From the NCBI GenBank assembly GCA_021464415.1, contig CM038471.1:11799173-11863172 (forward strand): a DNA stretch of 64,000 bases, written 5' to 3'. Below, one piece after another: positions 22,415-34,100 of this stretch. Position 1 is the first letter of the stretch; the number at the start of each line of letters is the position of its first letter. The position numbers and the translations under genes were made by a program. The DNA is from Lonicera japonica. Lineage: Eukaryota; Streptophyta; Magnoliopsida; Dipsacales; Caprifoliaceae. A model generated the notes under the pieces. It was given only the letters and a program-made list of their open reading frames with translations. It searched no databases and was not told the origin of the DNA.

Positions 22415-24199
22415 ATGGTCGATGGACACGAGAATCAAGAGACAGAACAGAGCCTAGCCGAGGCGTCTGCACCTCAGCCAGCTTTAGCATAATTGCATCG
22501 TTTACTAATGACAGTCAGCATGAGATTGGCAAGTCTCGCGACCGAGCAACAGAGTACTCGAATTCGAATAGAAGAATTATCAGCCGAACGACTACCACCG
22601 AATCGAGATCATAATCAAGGGCAGTCTTCACAAGTGCTTCTCCCGATCCAAGGAACCAATCCACCAAAAATGGGTCCCATCATAGCCGGTCCCGTTCAGA
22701 CCGATCCCAATAATCAGAATCAATGGGCTCCGGATTCAGGCCCTACCAATCAACAACCAGAGCCACCCATTGTCTGGTAGCAACCTCAACCGGGCCTCGA
22801 TCCCTAATACCAGCCATGGCCACAAGTTCCCGCAAGGCCTATTCTGCCCCCGGCCCCAGTAGCTCCTCCTAATAAATACCCAAACATCAACCGACTTCGG
22901 GCAGTGTATGCAGAATCGGTTATAGCTCGGGAACACCCCGACGAGGTGTCAAGAGATAGTGAAGAAATAAATAAACTGAAAGAGCAGATAAAGGTTCTGC
23001 AACAGGGGGTCTCTTTGATAAAAGGAGCAGATGAGATTACAGATATGAATGCTTTCTCCCTCTACCCAGAAGTTAGATTGCCCCAGGGATTCAAGCTCCC
23101 TTCCATCACCAAATTCATAGGAACCACACCCCCTAAAACCCATCTTCAATCCTATATCAGATCCATGCAAGTGTCCGGTTGTGGAGAACCGGAAATAGCT
23201 CAAGCCTTTCACATGACTTTCACGGGAGCCGCCCTGAGATGGTTTTTTGATTTGGAGAGACACTACACGAAAACTTAGAGAGATATCGTCAAGGAGTTCA
23301 TGAATAGATACGGGTCCAATAAAGATTTGGAAATTACCCGCAAACACCTAGAAATGACCAAGCAATGAGAGAAGGAAAGCTTTAGCGATTTCGTCACACG
23401 CTGGAGAAAGATGGCCTCTCAAATGTCCAAACGGCCTGATGAAGAAGAGCAGTTAGAGATCATACAGAAGAATTTCACTCCAGCTGTATTGAGTTGCATG
23501 GGAAAGCATGTATTCCCACACTTCAGAGCCTTGTTAAGCATGGGGTCACAAGTAAAAGAAGAGTTGGCCAAAAAAACATAAACCGACATCAAGAAAGCCT
23601 CATACATTGGGAGAAAGACAGCCACTCCTGCCATTAATCAACTAAGCTCATACCCATATCAACAAAATCCGTTTCCATAGACAAAACAAGCACCTCTGAT
23701 AAATTGGCCTGCACAAGGAGAATCTTCGAGCACCGAAATGAAGAGAAGGAGGAACTTCTGTACCCTTCCCACTACCCTGGTCAAAAGCATGGAACTACTC
23801 CGAAAGGCCGGACTAATCACTCCACTCAACCCATGCCAACGACTAAATCCTATTCCCAGCACCTGAAAAATGAATGAGAATTGTGTATACCATCAGGCCG
23901 CGGGCCATGACACAGAACGCTGTTTGGCTATCCACCATCGTATACAAGACTTAATCGAAGCTGGTACCATTCCCGCACCAGGTGGACCCAATGTTACTAA
24001 TAATTCTCTTCCCAACCATGCTCCCCCTGCGGGAATTAATGCATTGACCGCTGGTGAAGAAGGCTTTGATCCCGTGGGGCTCATTCGAGTTGACCCCGCC
24101 TATGAATCACTCGTTGTGCTGCCAGAAAAGACTCAAATTGCACCAGGCCTCAATCCGATCATTGATCAATGGATGGCTAAGATGAACTTTCTACCCGGG
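22415..24199 (+). pseudogene. gypsy gag, interrupted
   Basis: ATG 22,415 opens a frame that carries internal stops at 22,490 (TAA) and 22,778 (TAG) and continues in pieces to 24,199. Readable blocks are a proline/glutamine-rich N-terminal region, the retrotransposon gag domain (LPSITKFIGTTPPKTHL, GAALRWFFDLE, FVTRWRKMASQM) at about 23,085-23,420, and a zinc-knuckle-like CVYHQAAGHDTERC at 23,881-23,922, the C-YH-GH-TE-C pattern of Tat-clade Gag. Stops at 23,276, 23,366, 23,579 and 23,679 fit CAG/CAA/CGA to TAG/TAA/TGA or TGG to TAG. Not translatable as a whole. Confidence 0.85.
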
Positions 24200-25150
24200 T
24201 AGGGTTTAAGAAAGGCCAACCAAGGGATCCCACAACCTCTTACAATCAAAATCAATCCCGGAAAATCTGGGATAGGATGGACCCAGGATGAGAAGAAACA
24301 AACATGGAAGCCCTGAGGCCTTCCCAAGGAGACAATCTGTATGACAGAAACCTCCCCCAAAACTTTTAGTTGGTCGGTAGAACCAGAATCATCGAAAGCC
24401 TCAGAAAGATCAGACCCAGCATCCCTTTGGATACAGCAAATTACCCGTTCAGGAAGGGTATATTAGCCACCACTGATTGATGTCGAGAAATCACTTCCTC
24501 CTAAGAAAATAGGAGAAGATCAGGTATTGGAACAGTTGAAGAAAACTCAAGTACACATCACCATTTGGGGCCTCCTGGTTGCCTCCAAAGCTCACAGGAT
24601 TGCTTTCATCAAACTCCTAGGCGAGGCCGTCATATCACTAGACTCTACACCCGAACAATTGCCAAACATGATTGGGTCACTTACAGTCCAAAGAAGTTTG
24701 TCATTCTCAGACGAAGACTTATCTCCATTGGGAAGGAAACACAGCCTCGCCCTTCATATCACTGTTCGAACTCAAGAAAAAATCTTGGCATAGGTCCTCA
24801 TCGACAATGGGTCAACTATAAACGTTTGCTCTCTGAAGACCGCCAGATGCCTAGGTATCTTAGATTCAGAGCTTTCTCCATCAGCAGTAACCGTTAGAGC
24901 CTATGACAACACTAGGCGAGCCGTCCTGGGTTCTCTGAAGCTTGATCTCATGGTTGGTCCCGAAAACTTTCCAGCCAATTTTCAAATCATAGACATTTCC
25001 TCCAGTTTTAACTTCCTGTTGGGAAGAGTATGGCTACATGATATAGGAGCACTCCCATCCTCCTTACACTAGAAGATCAAGATACCATTCGAAGGGAATA
25101 TAATCACCCTCCAAGGAGAGAAAGGACCTTGGCGGATATGGAGTAACCTG
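24200..25150 (+). pseudogene. gypsy protease region, interrupted
   Basis: An aspartic protease motif VLIDNGSTINV lies at 24,793-24,828, preceded by a TAG in place of a probable Gln codon. The downstream FQIIDISSSFNFLLGRVWLHDIGALPSSLH (residues near 24,980-25,070) is the conserved second half of the Tat-clade protease (the LLGR-W-H region). A further TAG at 25,071 and a frameshift near 25,150 separate it from the next ORF. Confidence 0.8.
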
Positions 25151-25152
25151 TT

Positions 25153-25833
25153 TTGGGCATCGAGAGTCAAAGCATACAGTTGGGAGGCTTTTCATATGAG
25201 CCTCAAGTACAAACTCTCACCACCCAAAGAATTAACTATCTTCCCCCTGATAATATCCCCGGTCTCAGTACCAAGATCATGAAGATGCTGAGAATGATGA
25301 AATACTTACCTGGAGCCAGTATGGGAATGGGGCAGCCAGGATTACTTCAGGCCTTAGAACTGGTAACGAGGCATGAAAAAGAAGGGTTGGGGTACCAACA
25401 CACTGAAGAAGACGATAAAGAAAAAAAGGATCATGGGTATCAGTATCCGAGTTTTAGCTCTCTTAATGGGTTTTTTGTCAAAGAAGGAGAGGACTTTCCC
25501 TTTTGCGGTTTTCAAGAGCCTTGGAGAAACAGCGACGGAGACAACCTTCCAGGATGGGAAATCTTCTATGAAGAGGACCTTTACCTCAAAGAAAATATTT
25601 TGCACAGCTTCTCTACCAAGTTGACGATCGGGCCGAAAAGAGAAAATGAAGATAAGGAAGATAAAGACGAAGAACTGATTGGAGACCTCTTTGACATCAT
25701 GGCTCTAGGGGATGACGAACCAAGAGACGACCCTGTACACTTGATACACACTGATCCAGTTTGCCAGGAAAAAGGGGGAAAGAGTAATATTGTAAGGGTG
25801 AGAGATAAGAATGAGGGAAAAGGGAGGGAATAG
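25153..25833 (+). pseudogene. gypsy protease-RT linker ORF, acidic
   Basis: An open stretch of about 226 codons between protease and RT. It begins with Pro/Gly-rich sequence, including the GMGQPGLLQA type block seen in Tat-clade polyproteins, and ends in a strongly acidic and lysine-rich region. It is a spacer of the pol polyprotein rather than a separate gene. The ATG/alternative start is not meaningful; it is in a different frame from the protease because of a frameshift. Confidence 0.65.
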
Positions 25834-25899
25834 TCTCTCCTAGATTTACTTTTCAAACTTGTACCTGTAAGCACTATCATTAACAAAGAAGATTCTATT

Positions 25900-26762
25900 T
25901 TGTGGTATCCTATTAGTTCTGATTCTGTAATTGCTTATATGGAAATGGAAAAACTAAATAAACATCCTGAACGGGAGGAACAGCGTATACAAAACGAGGA
26001 AGGAGATACTCTTTTGATTAATCTTGGGACAGAAAAGAAAAGGAAAGAAGTTCGTATTGGGGCAAGCCTAAATGAGGCAAAAAAAGAGGAATTTACACAA
26101 ACTCTGAATGAGTATGTGGATATCTCCGCCTGGTCTTATGCTGATATGCCAGGTTTGAACAGTCAGATAGTCATGCACGAGATACACATCAAGCCAGAAT
26201 TCAGACCTGTCAAGCAAAAATTGAGAAAGCTTACGCCAGAATGGTCCCTGAAGGTAAAATAAGAAGTGATGAAACAGCTGGGTGTAGGGTTTTTACGGGT
26301 GATCGAGTACCCTTCATGGTTAGCCAACATTGTGCCCGTTCCAAAGGCAAATAGGAAGGTCCGCATGTGTGTAGATTACCGAGATCTCAATAAAGCTTGC
26401 TCAAAAGACGATTTTCCATTACCCAACATTGATTTGATAATAGATAATACTGCCAACCATGCCTTGAAGTCATTTGTGGACGGTTTTGCCGGGTACAATT
26501 AGATCAAGATGCACCCAGATCACCAAGAGAAAACAGTATTTATCACGCCATGGGGAACATACTGCTACACTGTTATGCCATTCGGGCTAAAGAATGCCGG
26601 GGCAATGATCAGAGGGCAGCTACAGCCATTTTTCACGACATGATTCACAAAGAAGTAGAAGTATATGTGGACGATATGATAATCAAGTCAAATGAAAAGG
26701 AAGGCTATGTACCAACCTTACGAGCCTTTTTTGACCGCCTCTGCTAGTACCAGATGAGACTC
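25900..26762 (+). pseudogene. gypsy reverse transcriptase, interrupted
   Basis: Domain order is normal: INEWEVDI-like lead-in, PVKQKLRKLTPEW, VPVPKANRKVRMCVDYRDLNKAC (26,333-26,400), FPLPNID, VDGFAGYN followed by a TAG where Gln is expected, a frameshifted FITPWGTYCYTVMPFGLKNAG stretch at 26,540-26,605, and the catalytic YVDDMIIKS at 26,665-26,690. Internal stops at 26,260 and 26,500 and at least one frameshift mean no active enzyme. Confidence 0.9.
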
Positions 26763-27326
26763 AATCCGCAGAAATGAGTATTCAGGGTAACCAAGGGAAA
26801 ACTCCTAGGCTATGTTGTCAGTAAGAAAGGAATCAAGGTAGACCCTGCCAAGGTTCGAGCTATCCAAGAAATGCCCGAGCCTCGTACCGAGAAAAAAGTT
26901 CGGGGATTTTTGGGTAATTTGCAGTACATCAGTAGGTTCATCTCTCAGCTCACTCAGACTTGCGAGCCCATCTTCAAACTCTTAAGGTAATCTTCACCAA
27001 GAGAATGGGATGGTCAGTGCCAGGAAGCTTTTGACAGAATCAAAAAGTATCTCTCTAACCCCCCAATATTAGCCCCACCACAGACCGGACTGCCACTAAT
27101 CTTATACCTAACGGTCATGGATTCAGCTGCAGGAGCTATGCTAGCCCAACATATGATTGATATCCAAAAAGAGCAGGCTATCTACTACATCAGCAAAAAA
27201 TTGTCCCCATTCACGATAAACTACACGCCAGTAGATAAGTCATGCACTGCTCTTATTTGGGTAACACAGAAATTACGACACTACATGCTGGTTTTCCCAA
27301 TCATCCTGGCATCATGAATAGATAAG
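26763..27326 (+). pseudogene. gypsy RNase H (RT-associated), interrupted
   Basis: Continues from RT through NPQK-VFRVTKGKLLGYVVS, the connection block ISRFISQLTQTCEPIFKLL, and the RNase H region MDSAAGAMLAQ, AIYYISKKLSPFTINYTPVDKSC and LRHYMLVFP. Stops at 26,774 (TGA), 26,987 (TAA) and 27,315 (TGA) break it. Confidence 0.85.
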
Positions 27327-28415
27327 TTGAAATACCTCTTTGAGAAACCAGCTCTCTCAAACCGTATGGCAAAATGGTTATTCTTACTCTCTGAATTAGA
27401 TATCACATACATGACCCAGAAGGCAGTCAAAGGCAAGATCATAGCTGATTACCTGGCCCATAATCCGATATTGGAGGACATGTTAGAAGAAGCCGAATTC
27501 CCAGATGAAACTATCTTAAATGTTAAGATCGATGAAGACTGGAAACTATACTTTGATGGGGCCGCCAACCAAAACGAGAATGGAGTAGGCATCCTATTAG
27601 TCTCTCCAAGCCACACTCACTCTTCGATATCATATCGTTTGGACTTCTTCTGCACCAACAATATGACCGAGTATGAAGCCTGTATAATTGGGTTAGAGAT
27701 TGCGCTCCAAAGGGGTATACTGAGAATACAAGTGTACGAAGATTCGGCATTAGTAGTCCACCAAGTGCTACAAGAATGGAAGGTCAGAGATGAGAAGTTG
27801 GTACCATACCTTGCCCGACTGGAGGATGTCGCAGGGAGATTTGAGCATTCAGAGTTTTACTATGTCCCCATATCACAAAACAATTTTACTATAGCACTAG
27901 CAACTTTGGCATCAATGATCGATATCCTGGAGGGGATGAAAAAAATAACTTTTACAGTACAAAGAAGACCAGGATCGGCACACTGCATGGCCCTTGAGGT
28001 AGAGAATGAAAAGAATGGGGACTCAACCACGTGGTTTTATGACATCTGGAACCTATTAAAAAATCATCTGTATCCCGAGCAGACAGATAAGAAAACACGG
28101 ATCACACTCAGAAGATTAGCATCAGGGTTCATACTTTGTGCAGGGAGGTTGTATAAGAAGAACTATGACGGGACCCATCTTCAATGTCTCATTGAAGAAG
28201 AATATGTCAAAATGATGGATCAGATACATGGGGGTGATTGCGGACCTCATATGAGCGGTCATACACTTGCCCGCAAAATCATCAGACAAGGTTATTTCTG
28301 GTCTACCCTACAACACGACTGCGTTAATTATGTACGCCGTTGTCACAAATGTCTAGTCTACGCTAAATCTCAGAAACTTCCTCCGAAAGAATTGTATAAC
28401 ATGACTGCTCCCTAG
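27327..28415 (+). pseudogene. gypsy second RNase H (aRNH) and integrase N-terminal domain
   Basis: The longest open piece of pol, 362 codons. WKLYFDGAANQNENGVGILL at about 27,540-27,600, NNMTEYEACIIGLEIAL and YEDSALVVHQVLQEW carry the D, E and D of an archaeal-type RNase H, the extra domain that marks Tat/Ogre elements. It is followed by a linker and the integrase HHCC zinc domain (GGDCGPHMSGHTLARKI, then CVNYVRRCHKC at about 28,320-28,355). The frame ends at a TAG that replaces Trp in the PWPF-type motif. Confidence 0.9.
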
Positions 28416-29258
28416 CCTTTCGCAACCTGGGGAATTGACATCATTAGGAAAATTTCGCCCAAAGCCAGCAATGGCCACGAGTTCATACTAGTAGCCATCG
28501 ATTACTTCACCAAATGGGTAGAGGCCGAGTCTTTCCAGACCCTTGACGCCAAGAAAGTTGCCTGATTCATCAAACGGAATATCGTCTGCCGGTATGGGAT
28601 CCCACACGAGATCATCTCGAACAACGGCACCCACTTCGAAGGAGAAGCTAATACAGTCATGGAGGAATACAGTATCACCCGACACAGATCTTCGCCATAT
28701 AGACCGTAAACTAACGGGACAGTTGAGGCAGCCAACAAGAATCTGAAGAATATCCTGAGCAAGATGACCGACACCTGTCGAGACTAGCCAGAAAAATTAC
28801 CATATGCGTTGTGGGGATACCGCACCACTGAAAGGGTCTCTACCGGGGCAACCCCATTTTCACTTATATACGGGATGGAAGCGGTCCTCCCTGTTGAATT
28901 AGAGGTCCTCTCTTTCAGAGTAATGTTAGAGAATCAAGTTAATGAGCTAGAATGGGTCCAGGCACATTATGACGAGCTGACATTGTTAGATGAGAAGAGA
29001 TTGAAAGCCGCATATCACCACCAAGGGTATCAAAGGAGAATCGCTCGAGCATTTAACCGAAAAGTAAAGACTCGAGGTATCAATGAGAACGACATCGTGT
29101 TAAAAAAAATTCGAGAACCAGCCAGAGACCCAAGGGGAAAGTTTGGACAAAAGTGGACAGGGTCATATATCGTCAACGAGATTGATACAGGGGTGTCGCT
29201 ATACTCGCTGATTTTGATGGACAGTTACTGCATTCCCCAGTCAACATGGATCGACTGA
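28416..29258 (+). pseudogene. gypsy integrase core and C-terminus, interrupted
   Basis: Core motifs WGIDIIRKISP and LVAIDYFTKWVEAE give the first catalytic Asp. The second, in the usual SDNGTHF block, reads SNNGTHF (about 28,617-28,637), so a G-to-A change has removed the catalytic residue. NGTVEAANKNL supplies the Glu. Stops at 28,562, 28,710 and 28,786 all fit C-to-T or G-to-A. The C-terminal part is open to TGA 29,256 and includes LWGYRTTERVSTGATPFSL and MEAVLPVELEV. Confidence 0.9.
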
Positions 29259-29542
29259 AGAAGTATTATCAATAGATGTAACATGTATAAATAAGAACTA
29301 CGTAAACCTGAGCCCCAACTCAAAATTGTGTTTTTGGAAAAATAGAAAAGGGAACGTTGGCAACCTGAGAAGTGACTTCAGGCCCGGTTTAAACATTATG
29401 AAGCAATTTATTTCTCAAATGAAAGTCCCTTATTTATTATTAAGGTGGCTCAGAATACCGAAAGTTACAACGGAGATACATCATGTAGAAGGACCTAATC
29501 CCTAGGGGTTGGCCAAGCAGGGTCCTCAGTAGCCAAGTCAAT
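29259..29542. other. Spacer between integrase and antisense ORF
   Basis: Convergent intergenic segment inside the gypsy element. It begins with the usual Tat-clade run-off after integrase (a Tyr-Tyr-Gln end). No clear terminator is seen. Confidence 0.4.
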
Positions 29543-30770
29543 TCAAGCCTCATCCAGGATCTGGTACACAAAGACTATGCTTTCTTCCGTGGGTTCAGAA
29601 TCCATGAACCGAAACCATTCCATTTGAAAGGGGTCATCAATCAGCTTCCCTTCCAGAGACCTCCAACGAGAACGGATGATGTCAGCCAGGAGGGGCCTAG
29701 AAATACCAAAACTAGCATAGTTGAACTGACGAGTCAGTCGAGCACGCCACATTCTCTCCACCGATGAAGAAACATGCTGGGTTAGGAACTTAGACTCGGA
29801 AGAGAAGTTGTTCGGGCCGAGGAGAATGTCTTGAGGAACGTTAAATTGCCAAAGAAGACGTCCTGTGAGATAAAAAGAAGTGAACCAGAGCCCACGGAGT
29901 TGAACGTAATTTTTCCCCCCGGTACTAAGCACTATCGTCCTCAGCTTTCACCAAAGAATGTTCCACCGAATGGCTCGAGAATTCTCTAAAAACCACACCG
30001 TCCAATCAGAAGAAGACATGGTCAAGGCACCAAAGAAGGGACGACAAAAAAAGTACATCGAGTTGTCAAGCTAAACCCCATTGAAACCCACCGATCAGAA
30101 ACGCTCCAATAGCCACATGTATAGCAAGCGCGGACTTCCCCTGAGGAAGGGGGAAGCTCCTCTTTGAGATCATCTAGGCCATTCAGAGTCTCTGCAAGGA
30201 CTATGGGCACTATGGACTCTCCATTCCTAATATGGTAAATCAAACTCAGAATAGTCGGATCAACATAGGAGGAGCCCATCACCAGTATAATATCAAAAAC
30301 AAGACAAATCAAGGCTGCCACAGTACGCCCTGCACTATAAAAAGCTCTCTCCTCATAACGATGAAAGAATCTCACCATTTTATGGAGGTCAAAAAGCCCG
30401 TCGATAATAAAACCGTCACAGGTCGCTTGGGGATGGCTAGCAGAGCAATCAGCATATCTCGGAGACCGATTTCTTCTATGGGAACAGCCATCGGGAGACG
30501 AACATCAGAATGCAACAGCCAAGAAATTTTTTCATAAGTCGAACAAAGCTCATCTAACCCGAAACGGAAAAGATGATCCACAGGATTCCAGAAATACAAA
30601 GCGCCGAACAAAAAAGAAAAATCTACAGGACGATGACACCAACCCACTAAAGGACGGAATACACCAAACTTCAAGCCATTCTCAGAAGATATCAGAGCAT
30701 CTCGGGTTTCAACATAAGAAAAATCAGAATTTATGAGATAATAAGATATTCTGGGAAGGGTGTGGGGATG
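29543..30770 (-). pseudogene. Antisense gene remnant aORF-2 in the gypsy element
   Basis: Three adjacent minus-strand open stretches in different frames (30,770-30,372, 30,378-30,022, 29,932-29,543) look like one former protein of about 400 residues broken by frameshifts. The N-terminal block, with LKFGVFRPLVGW, FLFGALYFWNPVDHLFRFG and ISWLL, resembles the DUF7745/plant-mobile-domain-like proteins often found with plant retroelements; this is recognition by pattern only. Tryptophan-rich blocks such as WRARLTRQFNYASFG follow. The promoter-like region 30,789-30,836 lies just upstream. No ATG is evident at the start of the first frame. Confidence 0.5.
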
Positions 30771-30788
30771 AAGGAAGGAAGATGGGTG

Positions 30789-30836
30789 TATTTATAGCAA
30801 AAAAAGAGGGTTCCTATACCTGTTTGTTGTGCGACA
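30789..30836 (-). promoter_or_regulatory. Antisense promoter of aORF-2: TATA plus palindrome
   Basis: Minus strand: TATAAATA at 30,796-30,789, with TGTTGTGCGACA (30,836-30,825) 28 bp upstream. The palindrome is the same motif as in the LTR with one arm changed. Confidence 0.55.
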
Positions 30837-31165
30837 AACTCCCTTGGTGCACTCTGTTTTGATATTTTCTTACACGTAAGAGTCAGTTTTGCCAAAAGGT
30901 CCACTTTTTATGCATTATGCTCACTCTGTTCTTTTGTAGGGACCTTAAGTATCATCCCATCACAAAGGTATGATTCTTAATTTATCGATCTGTGTAATTA
31001 CTAACAATCTTTCATCATTTGATAAATAAATGCATAGCATCAGACATAAAGATTTTTCATAAAAACTAATAAAAGAACAGTTTTTACAAAACTAAATCTC
31101 TGTCTAAAGGTCTAAGAAATAAAAACTACATATTTGTCAGAACTAACTAAATACAGGAAAGAAAG

Positions 31166-34100
31166 CTAATCCAATCGAGAGCGTTTGGACACGCTCCCAC
31201 TGTCACCCGAACCCTCCTCGGGAGTAGGATCGACCTCTGAGATGCCATGAGTAGAAGGAGCTACTGCCTGAGAAGGCCCCGTCGACTGGACTGGTGCCAT
31301 GGGGCGAATCACCGAAGACCGAGATCGCCTGGAGGTCCGGCTACTACTCCTCCGAGACTTCGTCCGAGCACGAGAGGAAGACAGAGGGCCATCTGCCCGC
31401 AAAGAGACGTCGATCGCCCTCTGATAGTCACGCATGTATGTCGTGGGGTCTCGACCAACGTACTGGAGCAGGTTCCAGCTGTAGAGGTACTGAGAATGCC
31501 AAGCTCTCAGATCTTCCACACGCAAACTTACCCGCTGAAAAGGAAAGAAAGAAGAATCAGCACAGTTAAAATAAATAAGCATGGATATGAAGAGATATTG
31601 AGAGAAGAAAAAGCACATACCTCATCATCAAGATGGCGACCCAAGTAGTCGAAAGTATCCTCAGGGAGAGGATACTCCGGCACTGTATATCGACGTAGAC
31701 CAGCACCGACATAGGAGATATCTCGAGGAAGTATCGGTAGATCTATCGGATGAATGGACGAACCCGCTGGCATGGAAGCAGAAGTAGACCCACCCTCCTC
31801 ACAAATCGGGAACAAAGGAGGGCGAGAGGATGAGCCACCAAGACCTGTGGATCTAACTAGAGGGCCCATGGTAGCAGACGGAAGAGGAGTCAGCGTGGCA
31901 TAAATACGAACACCTGGAGGGTCCACAACGGTCGTCTCTCTCAAAGGCAGGACCCCACTAAAGTAGCAGCAGCAGCACCAGGAGGGGTCCGCCCAAACTG
32001 CTCGTAGTCGACCCCGAAGTCCGCAGGCTCCCAAGATCGCTCAAAAAAACCACCTCTCCCTCTCTTAGCATGCTGCTCCTCTCTGGGTGTGGTCTGAGAC
32101 GGCTGCTCCGGAACTGTCGCTGTCCCATCTCCCTCACCGCCCTCGGGCGTACCATCACCTCCCTCAGCAGTAGTAGGGACATCCCTCTTCCCCTCGGGAT
32201 CATCATTATCAGAGTCCAAAATGTTGTCCCTCTGATCAGGGACAGGTGGTAGATGACCAAGGATCGTCCTGGACAAGTGGGTCTGTCCTCGTATATAGTT
32301 GGGATCGCCTACCAACGCCCGGTATCTCTCATAAAAGACCCGCCCTCGAGTCCCCTTTTGCTCCCTCATTAAGTAACGGCCAGCTAAGACAGCATAATCT
32401 CCCTCCTCGGTGAACGTCTGAAAACCGAGCCCGTCCACAAAGGCCTGCACCATCACCGGATCGATCTCGCCCATCCGCCTCATCAGAACTGGCAGGAATA
32501 AAGGAACCTGAGGCCACTGGGCAGGTGAATTCTGGCGAATAACCCTCTTGCCCAAATAGAAGTAAAGGCCGTACTCGTCCCTAATAAGCCTCCTAGTCCT
32601 CGAGGCGGTCAGAGCATGGCCATATCCAAAATGAAGACCCAAATCACCCCAAGGGGCCCACTCAATCTGAAAAGAGAACAAGATTTTATTTCAGTAATTT
32701 ATATTATATTTTACTTTTTATTGAAAAGCAAGAATACTAAGATATTTACTTGCTCCTCCTGCAGGTCATGGACAGCAGCAGCTCCGGTCTCCCGAGTCTG
32801 GTATACATAGGGAGCCCTGTAGTTTCCCGCGATGAATCGGCGAAAAAAGGGAAACTGGTCCTCGTTCTCAACGAGGAGATCCACCTGGGCGCGACCCAGA
32901 CGGGTATACGCCACGAACCAACTCTGAAGAGAAAATATAAAGAATATCAGCAATAATCAACAGGTAATGTATAAAGGACTGAAGCAAAGATAAATGGACG
33001 AAAGTATGTACCTCCCACAACAATGAGAAGCCCTTAAGGTTCAGGGCTAAATGGCGAGAGACCTGGTCCATGGCATCATATAAGACAGAAAGAATGAAGC
33101 CGCCCCAGTCGTAATCAAACATAATACTGAAGTCCCGAAGATAGGGCAGCCACCAGAGATGGGCCGTGTCCCCCCCACGGGCCTCGAACAAATCATAGAG
33201 CGTCAGTAAAAGAAGGACACGGGCATACTGACGCTCCTTCTGACGGGTCATCGGAGCTCCTGAAGCAACCAAACGAGCTCTCTCGGTGGTCAGGCGTGTA
33301 ACAAGAACCGCCCGGGGGATCATGTCGCCCGAACGCCGTCGCTCGAGAAACCACCCAAGTGCACCCAAGTGCGCCCACGATGCCCTCTGCCGTCAGACGC
33401 AAAGGGACATCAATCTGGATAGGGACCCCCTGAAGGAATCCCGGTCAAAGCAAAAAGATCGAGGGGGTCATCGTCATCTCCCCCCAGCTCTAATGAAAGG
33501 TATGTGTAGTATCCCACCAATGGGAGGCCAGTGCCGACACTAAAACTGCAGCACTAGATACCTGCTCCGGGAGGGTGTCAAAGAGGGAAACAAATGGAGT
33601 CACAAGGAGAAACTCCTGGACAGGGGCCGGTGCCTGTCGCCACTCTAAGAAAATAGCGTTGGGAGAACCCCAACCTCGGCCGACCCACTGCGAACAAAAT
33701 GGAGATATAGATATAATGAACCTGAGGGTATTTTAGTGTAATTATAAAAGCTATAGGGTTATGAGGGTAAATTATGTAATTTTCTAAAACTGAGGGTATT
33801 TTGGTGTAATTATGAGAGTTATAGGGTTATAAGGGTAAATTATGTAATTTTCCAAACCTGATGGTACTTTGGTGTAATTATGAGAGTTATAGGGTTATAA
33901 GGGTAAATTATGTAATTTTCCAAACCTAAGGGTATTTTGGTGTAAATATGAGAGGTATTGGGTTATGCGGGTAAATTATGCAATTTTCCAAACCTAAGGG
34001 TACTTTGGTGTAATTATGAGAGTTAAAGGGTTATAAGCGTAAATTATGTAATTTTCCAAACCTGAGGGTATTTTGGTGTAAATATGAGAGGTATTGGGTT

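Noticed and set aside
31247..31648. Plus-strand open frames opposite the antisense PMD gene
   Set aside because: Arg/Ser-rich shadows of the minus-strand frame.
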